From contig CANMDW010000010.1 of the NCBI GenBank assembly GCA_947496705.1, positions 62,001-126,000 on the forward strand: a DNA stretch of 64,000 bases, written 5' to 3'. Of this stretch, positions 44,073-53,795 are shown in pieces; position 1 is the first letter of the stretch; each line of letters begins with the position of its first letter. The notes under the pieces are model-generated. The model was not told the DNA's origin and made no database searches. It worked only from the letters and a program-made list of their open reading frames with translations. A program made the translations under genes and the position numbers. The DNA comes from an uncultured Aquimarina sp. Its GTDB lineage: Bacteria > Bacteroidota > Bacteroidia > Flavobacteriales > Flavobacteriaceae.

Positions 44073-46472
44073 ATGATTAAAAAGATTCAATTCTCATTTT
44101 TCCTTTTTCTCTATTCTTTTATTTCTTATTCACAGGAGTATGCTGTCTTTGGTAAAGTACTTAATCAAGACAGCCAACCTCTAGAATTTGCCGAAGTCAT
44201 TCTGTTTGATAATGATTCTGTAATGGTTCAAGGAGAATTAACCAATAACAAAGGTGAATTTTTCCTATCTGCCAGTAAAGGAAGGTATTTAATTCAGGTC
44301 GTCAGATCAGGAAATAATTTATATACCATAGAACTTGAAATAAATGATGATATAGATTTAGGAATCATAAAAGTAGAAGAGGCTACCGAGCTTGACGAAA
44401 TTGTTATTCGGGCAAAGAAAAAACTTATTGAAAAGAAGGCAGACCGACTTGTTTTCAATGTTGAAAATAGTATTGTTGCTTCAAGTGGTGATGGCCTGGA
44501 TGCCTTACAGAAAATTCCTGGAGTACGCATTGATGGTGATCGTATTAATTTGGCTGGTAAGAGTACAATTAAGGTTTTAATCAACAATAGACTGATCCCA
44601 TTATCAAATCAGGATTTATCTGATTATTTAAGAGCTTTAGGCGCCGATAATATCGCTAAAATTGAGGTTATAACCAACCCCCCTGCAAAATACGAGGCTG
44701 AGGGAAATAGTGGATTGATTAATATTTTATTAAAAAAAGTTAAAACAGACCATTTTGGGGGAAGTATAAAATCGACATATAAACAGGCTACATATCCAAC
44801 AAACTATCTGGGAGGCAGGGTAACATATCAAAAAAAGAAATTATCTCTTTTTACCAATATTAATAGTGGATACGGATCTACCCGACCTATAGAAGCAAAT
44901 ACGTTTTTTTATCCTACTCAAACCTGGAGTACCGAAAATAAGATACAGTATTTTACAAAAACAATTGCTGGCAGAGCAGGTATTGATTATGACCTGTCTA
45001 ATCGTTCTACAGCAGGCATACAATATTTGGGGAGTATTGGATCTCCTGATATTAAAGAAAAAACTATTGCAGACATCCTGGATAGCGAATCAAAAGAACG
45101 AGATTCATTATTGTTAACAGATGCCAAATCAGATAGACAAGTGAGTTATCATTCTGTAAACACTCATTTCAAAACCGATTTTGATTCGATAGGAAAAAAT
45201 ATGTCTATTGATATAGACTACTTTATATATGATAGCAAATTCGATAGGCTAAACACTACAAACAGCTTCTTACCTGATGGAAATTTTATTGACGGTTCTA
45301 CAGATATACTTCAGAGTTTTTCTAATCAAAAAATTCAAACAATTTCATCTGCCCTAGATTTTGAATGGCCTGTTAAATTTGCAGATCTCTCATTCGGAGG
45401 AAAATTATCCTTTACCAAAAATGATAGTGACACTGAAGTTTTTAACTTCCTGAACAACCAATTTTTGATAGATGAAGGTTTATCCAATGTTTTTGAATAC
45501 AAAGAAAACATTCAGGCTTTGTATATAAGTATGAGTACATCTTTGAAAAAATGGGATTTTAAACTGGGCCTGCGTTTAGAGGCAACACAAATACAAGGAA
45601 ACTCAAAGACATTAAACCAGGTAAGCAATAATGATTATGTAAGAGTATTTCCAACGGTATACCTCATGTACAATCCTAATGAGAGCCATTCGTATTCTTT
45701 TGGTTATGGAAAACGAATTAGCCGACCGAACTATTCGAGTTTAAATCCTTTTCGCTGGTTTAATAATCCGTATGCATTTACTGAAGGGAATCCATTTCTT
45801 CAACCATCATTTATAGACAATTTTGAGATCTCTCATCTTTTTAATGATAATCTTAATTCCTCTCTGTATTTCTCAAAAACAAATGACGACTCAAGTCAAG
45901 TTACCTTATCAAACGCCAACACCAATATACAGGCAACTGTATGGAGAAACTTTTTGAACGAATATGCAATTGGGTTCTCGCAATCATACACTTTTGATGT
46001 AATCAATTGGTTAGAAAGTTATATACAATTAGATCTTAATTATTCAAAAATTACGTCTGATATTCCAGATACTATTAGAGAACAAGATGGATTTAATTTT
46101 TATTTCTCATTAGATAATTCTTTTTATTTCAATTCTGAAAAAACTTTTTTAGGAGAACTTAATTTTTGGTATGCCGCCCCTGGAGTAAATGGAGTTGATA
46201 TTTTATCTGAATCTTACAACCTGGATTTTGGGTTAAAGTTATGGTTCTTAAAAAGGAAACTGCAAACCAGTGTGTCTGTTACAGATATTTTAAGAACAAA
46301 TCAAAGTAACATAGAGACCACAGTCAATATGATCAGGCAGACTTATCAAAACTACTATGATAGCCGCCAATTAAGAATAGCACTCACTTATAGCTTCGGA
46401 AATAGAAAATTGAGAAGTAACTCAAAAAAATTCAGCAATGAAGAAGAGAGAAACAGAACCAATAATAATTGA
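44073..46472 (+). CDS. TonB-receptor-like outer-membrane beta-barrel protein
   Basis: 799 residues. Signal peptide ending YSQ, then a carboxypeptidase-regulatory-like domain (VFGKVLNQDSQPLEFAEVILFDNDS), a plug-like part (DGLDALQKIPGVRIDGDRINLAGKSTIKVLINNR, VITNPPAKYEAEGNSGLINI) and a barrel of the OMP_b-brl_3 type with aromatic strands. No TonB box is obvious. It directly precedes the lanthipeptide precursor. Proteins of this type in Bacteroidota lanthipeptide loci could pass the peptide over the outer membrane or act in immunity, but this is inferred from position. Confidence 0.85.
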   Translation: MIKKIQFSFFLFLYSFISYSQEYAVFGKVLNQDSQPLEFAEVILFDNDSVMVQGELTNNKGEFFLSASKGRYLIQVVRSGNNLYTIELEINDDIDLGIIKVEEATELDEIVIRAKKKLIEKKADRLVFNVENSIVASSGDGLDALQKIPGVRIDGDRINLAGKSTIKVLINNRLIPLSNQDLSDYLRALGADNIAKIEVITNPPAKYEAEGNSGLINILLKKVKTDHFGGSIKSTYKQATYPTNYLGGRVTYQKKKLSLFTNINSGYGSTRPIEANTFFYPTQTWSTENKIQYFTKTIAGRAGIDYDLSNRSTAGIQYLGSIGSPDIKEKTIADILDSESKERDSLLLTDAKSDRQVSYHSVNTHFKTDFDSIGKNMSIDIDYFIYDSKFDRLNTTNSFLPDGNFIDGSTDILQSFSNQKIQTISSALDFEWPVKFADLSFGGKLSFTKNDSDTEVFNFLNNQFLIDEGLSNVFEYKENIQALYISMSTSLKKWDFKLGLRLEATQIQGNSKTLNQVSNNDYVRVFPTVYLMYNPNESHSYSFGYGKRISRPNYSSLNPFRWFNNPYAFTEGNPFLQPSFIDNFEISHLFNDNLNSSLYFSKTNDDSSQVTLSNANTNIQATVWRNFLNEYAIGFSQSYTFDVINWLESYIQLDLNYSKITSDIPDTIREQDGFNFYFSLDNSFYFNSEKTFLGELNFWYAAPGVNGVDILSESYNLDFGLKLWFLKRKLQTSVSVTDILRTNQSNIETTVNMIRQTYQNYYDSRQLRIALTYSFGNRKLRSNSKKFSNEEERNRTNNN

Positions 46473-46607
46473 CCGAACTCATCAGGATTTGATACAGTTC
46501 GATTTAAGAATAATTATATCAAAATACTTGCAAGTATGTAAGGTCCAATGAAGAGTTTTATGACCTTAAAAGATAACTCATTATGTTTAATCTAAAATTC
46601 TATAATC

Positions 46608-46778
46608 ATGAAGAAGATCAAGTTAACAAAGGGACTTCAACTGGATAAAGAATCATTGTCAAGATTGCAAGACAGTCAAATGTCAAGTATAAAAGGTCAG
46701 GGAACAAGTGGGCCTAGATGTACTTGTAGAAAACAGTCTTGTTATAACAATGGTGGTGGAGGTATCCTAACTCCTTAA
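46608..46778 (+). CDS. Class I lanthipeptide precursor peptide
   Basis: 56 residues, found by reading the gap. The leader MKKIKLTKGLQLDKESLSRL and then QDSQMSSIKG is the typical Bacteroidota class I lanthipeptide leader. The core is about QGTSGPRCTCRKQSCYNN followed by GGGGILTP, with three Cys (38, 40, 45) and Ser/Thr at 33, 34, 39, 44 and 55 for dehydration. Up to three (methyl)lanthionine rings are possible. The leader ends IKGQG rather than the usual IKGG, so the cut site for the C39 domain of LanT is unclear. A weak -10 like TATGTTTA lies at 46582-46589. It precedes lanC by about 490 bases. Confidence 0.85.
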   Translation: MKKIKLTKGLQLDKESLSRLQDSQMSSIKGQGTSGPRCTCRKQSCYNNGGGGILTP

Positions 46779-46790
46779 TTAATAAGGCTA

Positions 46791-46936
46791 GAGGCTGTTT
46801 GAAAAATTGGCAGACAATTTTGGTATAGCATGATGTATTCAGAAAGTCATTGTACCAAACTACTGTATGTGCAATTAGGCTTTTATAGATGTTTTTGTGT
46901 CCAAAAATTGTAACAACCATTTTTCGGGCAGCCTCT
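46791..46936. mobile_element. MITE-like element 1 (gaggctg ends)
   Basis: About 146 bases with imperfect inverted ends: gaggctgtttgaaaaattgg at the left and, read from the right, gaggctgcccgaaaaatgg. There is no coding capacity of its own. It starts 12 bases behind the precursor stop. The ends resemble 1991-2058. Confidence 0.6.
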
Positions 46937-46959
46937 TTAATTATTTAAGGTTAATTAAT

Positions 46960-47121
46960 GAACTCATTTAGACTTTTTTAATCTGGGCTGCAAAAACGTA
47001 TTTTGCACCCTAATTTCACCCTTTTTTCAAAACGTAGCTATGGCTATGTTACTCAAAAATGGTCTCATTAGGTCACAAAAGTCCGATTTTTCGCTTCCAG
47101 AAAAAAAGTCTAAATGAGTTC
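46960..47121. mobile_element. MITE-like element 2 (gaactcattta ends)
   Basis: 162 bases with perfect 20-bp inverted ends, GAACTCATTTAGACTTTTTT at 46960 and its inverse ending at 47121. Inside is AT-rich sequence without an ORF. AAT occurs on both outer sides and could be a target duplication. It lies between the precursor and lanC. Confidence 0.75.
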
Positions 47122-47271
47122 AATCTCAAAAAATCCCCATAAGAAAAATCAGTAACCATATATCGGCACTTCAAAAAATGCCTATAAAAAAAACTTTATG
47201 ACACCTATGGCGAGGCCAATATTTATATAGTTTCTAAGAGAACAACTCAATAGTTTTTAAATAAAGTATTC

Positions 47272-48465
47272 ATGAAAATCAAACTCACAAAAACAACGAC
47301 CATTAAAACGATCATCAAAAAAATTGAAGATGTATTAGAGGTTTCAGATACTTTGTTTCATTCTGCAGGTCTTAGTGAAGGGATTTTAGGATTATCATTG
47401 TTTTATTATTACCTCTATTTATATGCTAAAAACGAAGCATATTTAGATAAAGTTTCATATTACCTGGAAGAATCATTTAGTAAACTCTCTAATAATGATA
47501 AGATTGGTGCTTGCAGTGAATTAGATCTTATAGAACTAGGAAAATATCTGTGTTTTCTGAATACGCAAAAAATGATAGATGATGATGTAACAAAAAAATA
47601 TTTACAGCAACTCGATCAACCTGTCAGGGAGCTTTTACAAAAAAAAATAATTGAACAGGATTTAGATGCCATTATAGGAATCACTGCTATCGGCCACTAT
47701 TTCTTAGATGCCTTGCATATTATCGATTACCAGGATGAAATTAAAAAACTCATTCAAACTATTGATGATTTTTCTATAGCATCTGGCAATACATCCTATT
47801 GGAATTTTAATTTAAGAGACAAACATAACCCTACTGTAGAATCAGGTTTTTTTCATGGTATCTCGGGTGTAATCTTTTTTTTAGCTCAGGTTTTTGATAA
47901 AGGAATCCTTACTACTGTCTGCTCAAAACTAATCAACAAAGCCACAGATTTTCTGTTGCAATATCAAAGGTCTAGTGGCATCAATTTATTTCCTTATGAT
48001 ATTAAATCTGGTGAAACACTATCATACCAAAGTTTGGTATATGGCGATATAGGAATAGGCTATACAATATATCAAGCAGGTATCTTTCTTAAAAACAAAA
48101 AACATATAGATATAGGGCTAAATATATTGCAAAACGCAGCAACGTATAAAGATGATGATAGTATCTACTGCAAAGATGCAGAAATAATATATGGGGCTGC
48201 AGGGTTATTTGCTTTGTTCAGCTCACTTGAAAGACGTACCTCTTATAAAACTTTTAAAGAAGCTTCAAATTATTGGCTCAACAAAACAATTCAATACAGT
48301 CAAAACACCAGCCCCTGGGCAGGATTTGAAACCTATATCAATGGATTTGAGGAAGTGGTGCAGTTATCTTTTGCCCATGGGATCTGCGGAATCGGAATCT
48401 CCTTACTATGTCATCAGATGGGGTTCGATCATATCGGGTATCTACGTTTTTTTAATTATAAATAG
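47272..48465 (+). CDS. LanC-like cyclase 1, zinc ligands missing
   Basis: 397 residues with the alpha-toroid LanC pattern: GLSEGILGLSLFYYYLY, SGFFHGISGVIFFLA (about 190), YQSLVYGDIGIGY (about 254), IIYGAAGLFALF (about 305) and SFAHGICGIGISLL (about 366). In LanC the second Gly motif holds Cys in WCxG and the third holds CHG, the three zinc ligands. Here these are Val and Ile-Tyr, so no zinc site and no normal cyclase activity is expected. It may be a structural or peptide-binding partner of LanC2, which starts 8 bases after it. Confidence 0.85.
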   Translation: MKIKLTKTTTIKTIIKKIEDVLEVSDTLFHSAGLSEGILGLSLFYYYLYLYAKNEAYLDKVSYYLEESFSKLSNNDKIGACSELDLIELGKYLCFLNTQKMIDDDVTKKYLQQLDQPVRELLQKKIIEQDLDAIIGITAIGHYFLDALHIIDYQDEIKKLIQTIDDFSIASGNTSYWNFNLRDKHNPTVESGFFHGISGVIFFLAQVFDKGILTTVCSKLINKATDFLLQYQRSSGINLFPYDIKSGETLSYQSLVYGDIGIGYTIYQAGIFLKNKKHIDIGLNILQNAATYKDDDSIYCKDAEIIYGAAGLFALFSSLERRTSYKTFKEASNYWLNKTIQYSQNTSPWAGFETYINGFEEVVQLSFAHGICGIGISLLCHQMGFDHIGYLRFFNYK

Positions 48466-48472
48466 CAACACT

Positions 48473-49696
48473 ATGAACCACAGGATTAATACGATAGTAT
48501 CAATTATTCATGAAAAAATTCTTAACAGTGATAGTAACAATATTGACTTTGAAGATATTTTGATAGGCAAGCTAGGTCTGGCGCATAGTTGTTTTTGCAT
48601 TTATAGTGTAAAAAAAGATAAAAAATACCTGAATAAGGTACTACAAATTCTTGAAAATATATTTGATGATCTTTCCAAGGGGTATTCCTCTTTAATGAAA
48701 AAATCATCATTGGCTGAAGGAATCCCCGGATTAGGGATTGTATTACACAAATTGATCAAAACAGATGTATTAGATACTTCATATACAACACAAATTGATA
48801 TGATCACCGAGCCAATTTATAAAAGGTGCCAGGACGAACTATCGAGAAACAATTTTGATTATTTCTATGGTGCCATAGGTTTATTGTTCTATCTCAATGA
48901 AGTAGATGCCTCTACCGAGGTTGCTCATATTGTTGACTTGTTGTATGAGCATGGAGAAGCCAGTAATTTTTCTTTTTACAACAATGTAGACGATGTATAT
49001 AGCCAGGGGATAAATTTTGGCTTTGCCCATGGCACACTGGCTATTATAGCTGTATTGATAAATATATGGTCAAAAGGCATAAAAAAAAAGAAAGTCAAAA
49101 AACTTGTTGTAGGAGCAACAGATATGTTACTACAATTCAAGCGAGGAAATATAGATCCTTCTAAAATCAATATCATGCACGACAATTTTGATTACCCTTC
49201 GGTCTTTCCCTACAATATTATTACTAAAAACAGAAATCAAATGGTCAAACCCAATGCTGATGATTCTGTATATCATTTTACCAATCGTCTGGGGTGGTGT
49301 AATAGTGATCTATCCAGATTGTTCCTGCTTTATAAAGTGGGGGCTTCTTTTAATATACAAAACTATACCAACATAGCCGATGAGATAGCCGATGAAGTGA
49401 TCAACAGAAAATTGTATAAGGACACCGCTATTTCTGACGGCTATATATGTCATGGCAGCTCTGGAGTAGCGCACATCTATAAAAAGATATTTAATATCAC
49501 ACATCAATCCAGGTTCAAAGAAGCTTATGAATATTGGGTAGGTGTTACTCTTGAATATATGGAAAAAGAAATAAAAAAATATCACTCTGATAAAGATCTG
49601 GATGTCTTAACAGGATGGCTTGGCCCCTTATTTGTCCTTTCTGCTTATCAAGAAGAAGAATATAAAGGATGGGATACTATGTTTTTATTGGATTAA
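48473..49696 (+). CDS. lanC: LanC lanthionine synthetase 2, zinc ligands present
   Basis: 407 residues from MNHRINTIVSII, placed 8 bases after the first lanC. A longer open reading from 48191 overlaps lanC1 and is not used. GLAHSCFCIY, EGIPGLGIVL, NFGFAHGTLAII (about 182), RLGWCNSDLSRLF (Cys about 274) and GYICHGSSGVAHIY (Cys-His about 325) supply the three zinc ligands. It should add Cys thiols to dehydrated Ser/Thr of the 46608 peptide to form the rings. Immediately followed by the flavin oxidoreductase gene. Confidence 0.9.
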   Translation: MNHRINTIVSIIHEKILNSDSNNIDFEDILIGKLGLAHSCFCIYSVKKDKKYLNKVLQILENIFDDLSKGYSSLMKKSSLAEGIPGLGIVLHKLIKTDVLDTSYTTQIDMITEPIYKRCQDELSRNNFDYFYGAIGLLFYLNEVDASTEVAHIVDLLYEHGEASNFSFYNNVDDVYSQGINFGFAHGTLAIIAVLINIWSKGIKKKKVKKLVVGATDMLLQFKRGNIDPSKINIMHDNFDYPSVFPYNIITKNRNQMVKPNADDSVYHFTNRLGWCNSDLSRLFLLYKVGASFNIQNYTNIADEIADEVINRKLYKDTAISDGYICHGSSGVAHIYKKIFNITHQSRFKEAYEYWVGVTLEYMEKEIKKYHSDKDLDVLTGWLGPLFVLSAYQEEEYKGWDTMFLLD

Positions 49697-49708
49697 ATAG
49701 AACTAAAT

Positions 49709-50641
49709 ATGGAAAATTTATCAATCGGTCTTTTAGAATTCGGCCACCGCAGTGTTGATTCTCTTACTGCCATAGAGAACATAATGGAATATGCTATAAA
49801 AGCAGATGAGCTGCACTTTTCGAGATTTTGGCTGGCAGAACATCATGACGATGATCTCGCACTGCCCTATTCTAATCCCGAAATTGTACTAACCTTACTG
49901 GCAGGAATGACAGAACGTATACGGCTTGGGGCTGCAGGCATCCTGGTTAAAATCCACGAGCCTTATTTTACCACAGTCAATTTCAAATTGTTGAATAACC
50001 TATTTAACAATAGAGTTGATCTTGGATTAGCCAAAAGTAATCCAGAAAATCCATATATCAAGGATAGACTATATGATATACATGATAAAGATTTATTCGA
50101 AAAAAGAATAAAGGAAATACACAATCTTTTATATAATGAAAAGGAAAATAAAGAAAAGGGGGAAATTGTAATCCCTCCATATGGAGGTAACCTACCAGAA
50201 CTTTGGTATCTATCAAGCTCATATCATAAATTTACTGATGCTATCATCTATGGAATGAATTACTGCAGGTCACTAATACATGGGCAAAATATACTCGATA
50301 AGAACTATGCCAAAGAGGAACTAAATGAATACAGGTCTATTTTTTATAATAAAAACCATCGCTATCCAAAAGTAGCTCTAGCTATAAGTTTCTATATTTC
50401 AAAATCGTTTGATAATTCCAAAACTTTATCAAGATTCAAACCCCCTTTTTCTAATATCACTTCTATTATGTTTTCTTCGATCGATCAATTGTATGATCGA
50501 TTACATCAATATCAGTTTCTCTACGGCATTGATGAATTTGTGCTACTGGATCTTGAAGAAGATAATAGAAAAAGAATCGAAAACATAGAGAATATAAGTG
50601 AAAAATTTAATCTCAAAAAAGAAGTAATCCATGAAAGTTAG
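49709..50641 (+). CDS. Luciferase-like (LLM class) flavin-dependent oxidoreductase
   Basis: 310 residues. SRFWLAEHHDDDLALPYSNPEIVLTLLAG and IRLGAAGILVKIHEP are the LLM-family motifs (the AEHH segment and the GAGGI-like turn). The middle is divergent. Its last 11 bases overlap the lanB start, so it is part of the lan operon. By analogy with flavin- or F420-dependent LanJ enzymes it may reduce dehydroalanine/dehydrobutyrine to D-amino acids, or oxidise the peptide. Flavobacteria are not expected to have F420, so FMN is the likely cofactor. The exact reaction is unknown. Confidence 0.85.
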   Translation: MENLSIGLLEFGHRSVDSLTAIENIMEYAIKADELHFSRFWLAEHHDDDLALPYSNPEIVLTLLAGMTERIRLGAAGILVKIHEPYFTTVNFKLLNNLFNNRVDLGLAKSNPENPYIKDRLYDIHDKDLFEKRIKEIHNLLYNEKENKEKGEIVIPPYGGNLPELWYLSSSYHKFTDAIIYGMNYCRSLIHGQNILDKNYAKEELNEYRSIFYNKNHRYPKVALAISFYISKSFDNSKTLSRFKPPFSNITSIMFSSIDQLYDRLHQYQFLYGIDEFVLLDLEEDNRKRIENIENISEKFNLKKEVIHES

Positions 50642-53600
50642 AGAAAAATACGAGGTTTTTAATACCGTTGTCATACGTACTCCTTTGTATCCATTAATGG
50701 ATTATAATTTGATTCCTAAAGACTCCATCAACAGCAACAAATTTGTGAGAGCGTTATACAACAATAAGGTATTCAAAGAAGCTATTTTTTTAGCTTCTCC
50801 AGGGCTTTATTATGAATGGAAAAAATCCATGCACAATACATACCCAAGTCATAAAATAGAATATCTCAACAAAAGTATTATCAAATATTATATTCGATCT
50901 GTTACCAATTGTGTCCCATTTGGCTTATTTGCCGGATATTCTATCCATAGTGATCAGCCTCATCAATCAAACGCCCTATGCTCAAATGAATTTGAAAGAT
51001 TTACAAATCTTGATACGTTATTTATTGCCGCAGTAATACAGCAATTAAACCTCAATAATAACATCAGAAAAAAATTAAAATATCATATAAACGATACGGC
51101 TTATATTACAGGTAATTACTGCAGATATATCGAAACTACCAATGCAAAAAAAGATGACTTGAATTTTACATTATCTTCTTTAAAGGTTGATCCGGTACTA
51201 GAACTTATTTTAGAAAATTGCTCCAAAAGATGTAGAACAGTACAAGAATTAATTCAAATTGTTATCAATAACGTTGAAGATGTCAATACTGAACAAGCAA
51301 GTATGTATATTAACGAATTAATTGAAAATCAAATCATAGTGAGCTCTTTAAACTTATGCCTGAACGGAGTCTCACCTTTGCATCAACTTCTCGATTTTCT
51401 TACCGGTAATTTTGATGAAGACTGGCAAAACGACGATTTTTTACATTCCCTGATTACCACCCTTAATGCTATCAAAAAAGAAATTGATCATTTAGATACA
51501 ACAATAGGCAATGACATACAGATCTATGAAAAAATTTTTGATGATGTTAACAACCTAGAGATAAAATTTGATAAGCAATACTTAATCAATACCAATTTAA
51601 AACGAACATCAATGATCAAAGACATTGATACAATCAATAAAGACAAAAAGACACTACAAGAGGCAATTCAATTATTATCGATGTTTGCAGAAAAAAACCC
51701 GGAGAAGAAGTTCACTTCATTCAAAAACTTGCAGGAATTCAAAAATGCTTTCTTAGAAAGATATGAAGAAGAAGAGGTCGAATTATTAAAGGTCCTGGAT
51801 AACGAATCCGGAATTGGATATATCCAAAATAGTAATGACAATTCGTTTTCAAGTATTATTGATGATTTGGATTTTCCTGTCAAAACATCCAAATTCGAAG
51901 ATATTAATTGTGATAAAGAAGCAGATCTGTTTTGGTTACATCTACTATCCAGAGCAGCAAAACAAAACAATCAAATAATTGATTTAAAAGATCTGGATCT
52001 AAGCATATTTCAAAACAGATCCAATCATATCACCGGTACATTCTCTCTATTATATAGTAAAATCCAGGAAAAGATCTTAATACAATCTGCCGGAGGAGTA
52101 ACCGCATTGCATTACTTGGGAAGATTTACATGTAATGATGATGAATTATCCGCATTCGGAAAAGAAATCACCTCTACAGAAGAAGAAATCTTTGCCGATA
52201 AAATTTTGGCCGAGGTAGTACACTTGGCCTCCAACAGAGCGGGAAATGTATCTATCAGACATGTAGAAAGGAAGTATGAGATCCCTATTTTAACAAACCC
52301 CTCAAAAAACACAAAAAAAATAGCATTGTCTGATATTGTAATACGTGTACAAAATAATCAAATTGTACTGCGAAGTAAAAGACATAACAAAGAAATCATT
52401 CCTTTTTTATCCTGTGCACAAAACTTTCACCAGGACACTATTCCTATATATCATTTTCTTTGTGATATACAGGCACAATACAGACCCAATATCCTATCGC
52501 TTAATCTAAATGAACTTATTCCTAAACATTTTAGTTTTATTCCCAGAATAACATATGGTGATCGATTGATACTATCTCCTGCCTATTGGAAATTTAATAC
52601 CACAGATTGTGCAGATTTTATAGATACCAATCATCATATATTGTTTGATGCCTTTCAGAAATTTACGAAGAAAAACAATATTCCAAGGTACATTTATCTC
52701 CTGGAAGGAAATGATAATTCTTTGGTAATAGATACCCAAAATCGATACACAGTAAAAATTCTGGAAGACCGATTAGCAAAAGACAGAACTATTCGTTTTA
52801 AAGAGTGCTTATATGATTTTTCTACGGCTACTACACACGAATTTGCTAATGAATATATAGCATCATTCAAAGGTAAAAAACTTCAATCTAAATACATAAA
52901 TACAAGACCTGTTGATACCAATGGAGTAAAAAAACGCTTTATTCCAGGAGATGAATGGTTGTATTTTAAAGTGTATACCGGTACATCAACAGCAAATAAA
53001 ATACTAATCACTGCAATCAAAGACGCTCTTATCGAACTCAAAAACAAAGAATTAATAGACAAGTGGTTTTTCATAAGATATAATGACCCTAATTTTCATA
53101 TAAGAGTTCGCTTTCATTATAAAAATCCACAAAACAAAGCAACCATACTGGATATATTTAATAAGAAAATACAATACTACCAGGATAGTGGATTAATATG
53201 GAAGATAGAGCTTTCTACATATGAAAGAGAATTAGAACGATATGGAGCAAAATATATACAAGAGAGCGAAACTATTTTTTATCACGATAGTGATATGGTC
53301 ATAAAATTAATTGAAACACTAAGAAAAAATAATGAGGAATCTTTTCTATGGCTATATGGTATAAAAAGTATTGATGATTTTTTAAACACATTCAAATATT
53401 CACTAGAGGAAAAACATGAAATCATGTTACATCTGTACACCGGTTTTTCTATGGAATTTAACGCTGATAAAAAATTAAAAAAACAAATTGATCTGAAGTA
53501 TAGAAAAAACCTCACATTACTAGAAGATATCCTTTTGACAAAAGATCCTTATTCTATATGTATTGATAACAGACGATCCTATATCAGGCCAGCCGTTAAT

Positions 53601-53795
53601 ACACTGAAAAAAGAAATGAACAAACATCAACTTAATAGTGTAATAGAAAGCCATATACACATGTGCATCAACAGAATGATACCATCCAACCCAAGAATGC
53701 ATGAATTGGTACTATATGGCATAATGGAAAAACTCTATAAAAGACAGATTGGACTAGAAAAATACAACATAAAAAAACAAAAAGAATTGATATGA
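50631..53795 (+). CDS. lanB: Lantibiotic dehydratase LanB, full length
   Basis: 1054 residues. The N-terminal glutamylation domain starts FNTVVIRTPLYPLMDYN with KYYIRSVTNCVPFGLFAGYS and IQSAGGVTALHYLGRFT; NKYNTPRP-like elements are not needed for the call. The C-terminal elimination domain (SpaB_C) begins near RFIPGDEWLYFKVYTGT (about 768) and holds WFFIRYNDPNFHIRVRFHY. Both halves are in one chain, as in NisB. It uses glutamyl-tRNA to dehydrate Ser/Thr of the precursor. It overlaps lanT by 4 bases (ATGA) and the flavin enzyme by 11. Confidence 0.92.
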   Translation: MKVREKYEVFNTVVIRTPLYPLMDYNLIPKDSINSNKFVRALYNNKVFKEAIFLASPGLYYEWKKSMHNTYPSHKIEYLNKSIIKYYIRSVTNCVPFGLFAGYSIHSDQPHQSNALCSNEFERFTNLDTLFIAAVIQQLNLNNNIRKKLKYHINDTAYITGNYCRYIETTNAKKDDLNFTLSSLKVDPVLELILENCSKRCRTVQELIQIVINNVEDVNTEQASMYINELIENQIIVSSLNLCLNGVSPLHQLLDFLTGNFDEDWQNDDFLHSLITTLNAIKKEIDHLDTTIGNDIQIYEKIFDDVNNLEIKFDKQYLINTNLKRTSMIKDIDTINKDKKTLQEAIQLLSMFAEKNPEKKFTSFKNLQEFKNAFLERYEEEEVELLKVLDNESGIGYIQNSNDNSFSSIIDDLDFPVKTSKFEDINCDKEADLFWLHLLSRAAKQNNQIIDLKDLDLSIFQNRSNHITGTFSLLYSKIQEKILIQSAGGVTALHYLGRFTCNDDELSAFGKEITSTEEEIFADKILAEVVHLASNRAGNVSIRHVERKYEIPILTNPSKNTKKIALSDIVIRVQNNQIVLRSKRHNKEIIPFLSCAQNFHQDTIPIYHFLCDIQAQYRPNILSLNLNELIPKHFSFIPRITYGDRLILSPAYWKFNTTDCADFIDTNHHILFDAFQKFTKKNNIPRYIYLLEGNDNSLVIDTQNRYTVKILEDRLAKDRTIRFKECLYDFSTATTHEFANEYIASFKGKKLQSKYINTRPVDTNGVKKRFIPGDEWLYFKVYTGTSTANKILITAIKDALIELKNKELIDKWFFIRYNDPNFHIRVRFHYKNPQNKATILDIFNKKIQYYQDSGLIWKIELSTYERELERYGAKYIQESETIFYHDSDMVIKLIETLRKNNEESFLWLYGIKSIDDFLNTFKYSLEEKHEIMLHLYTGFSMEFNADKKLKKQIDLKYRKNLTLLEDILLTKDPYSICIDNRRSYIRPAVNTLKKEMNKHQLNSVIESHIHMCINRMIPSNPRMHELVLYGIMEKLYKRQIGLEKYNIKKQKELI

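Noticed and set aside
46714..46920. Minus-strand open frame of 68 codons behind the precursor
   Set aside because: It lies over the precursor end and MITE-like element 1 and shows no protein pattern.
47272..48465. LanC1 as frameshifted gene giving a false loss of zinc ligands
   Set aside because: The frame is open over the full LanC length and all Gly motifs align in one frame, so the ligand losses are substitutions.
48191..48472. Extended lanC2 start overlapping lanC1
   Set aside because: It is another frame of lanC1; the MNHRINT start directly behind lanC1 fits the spacing in the operon.
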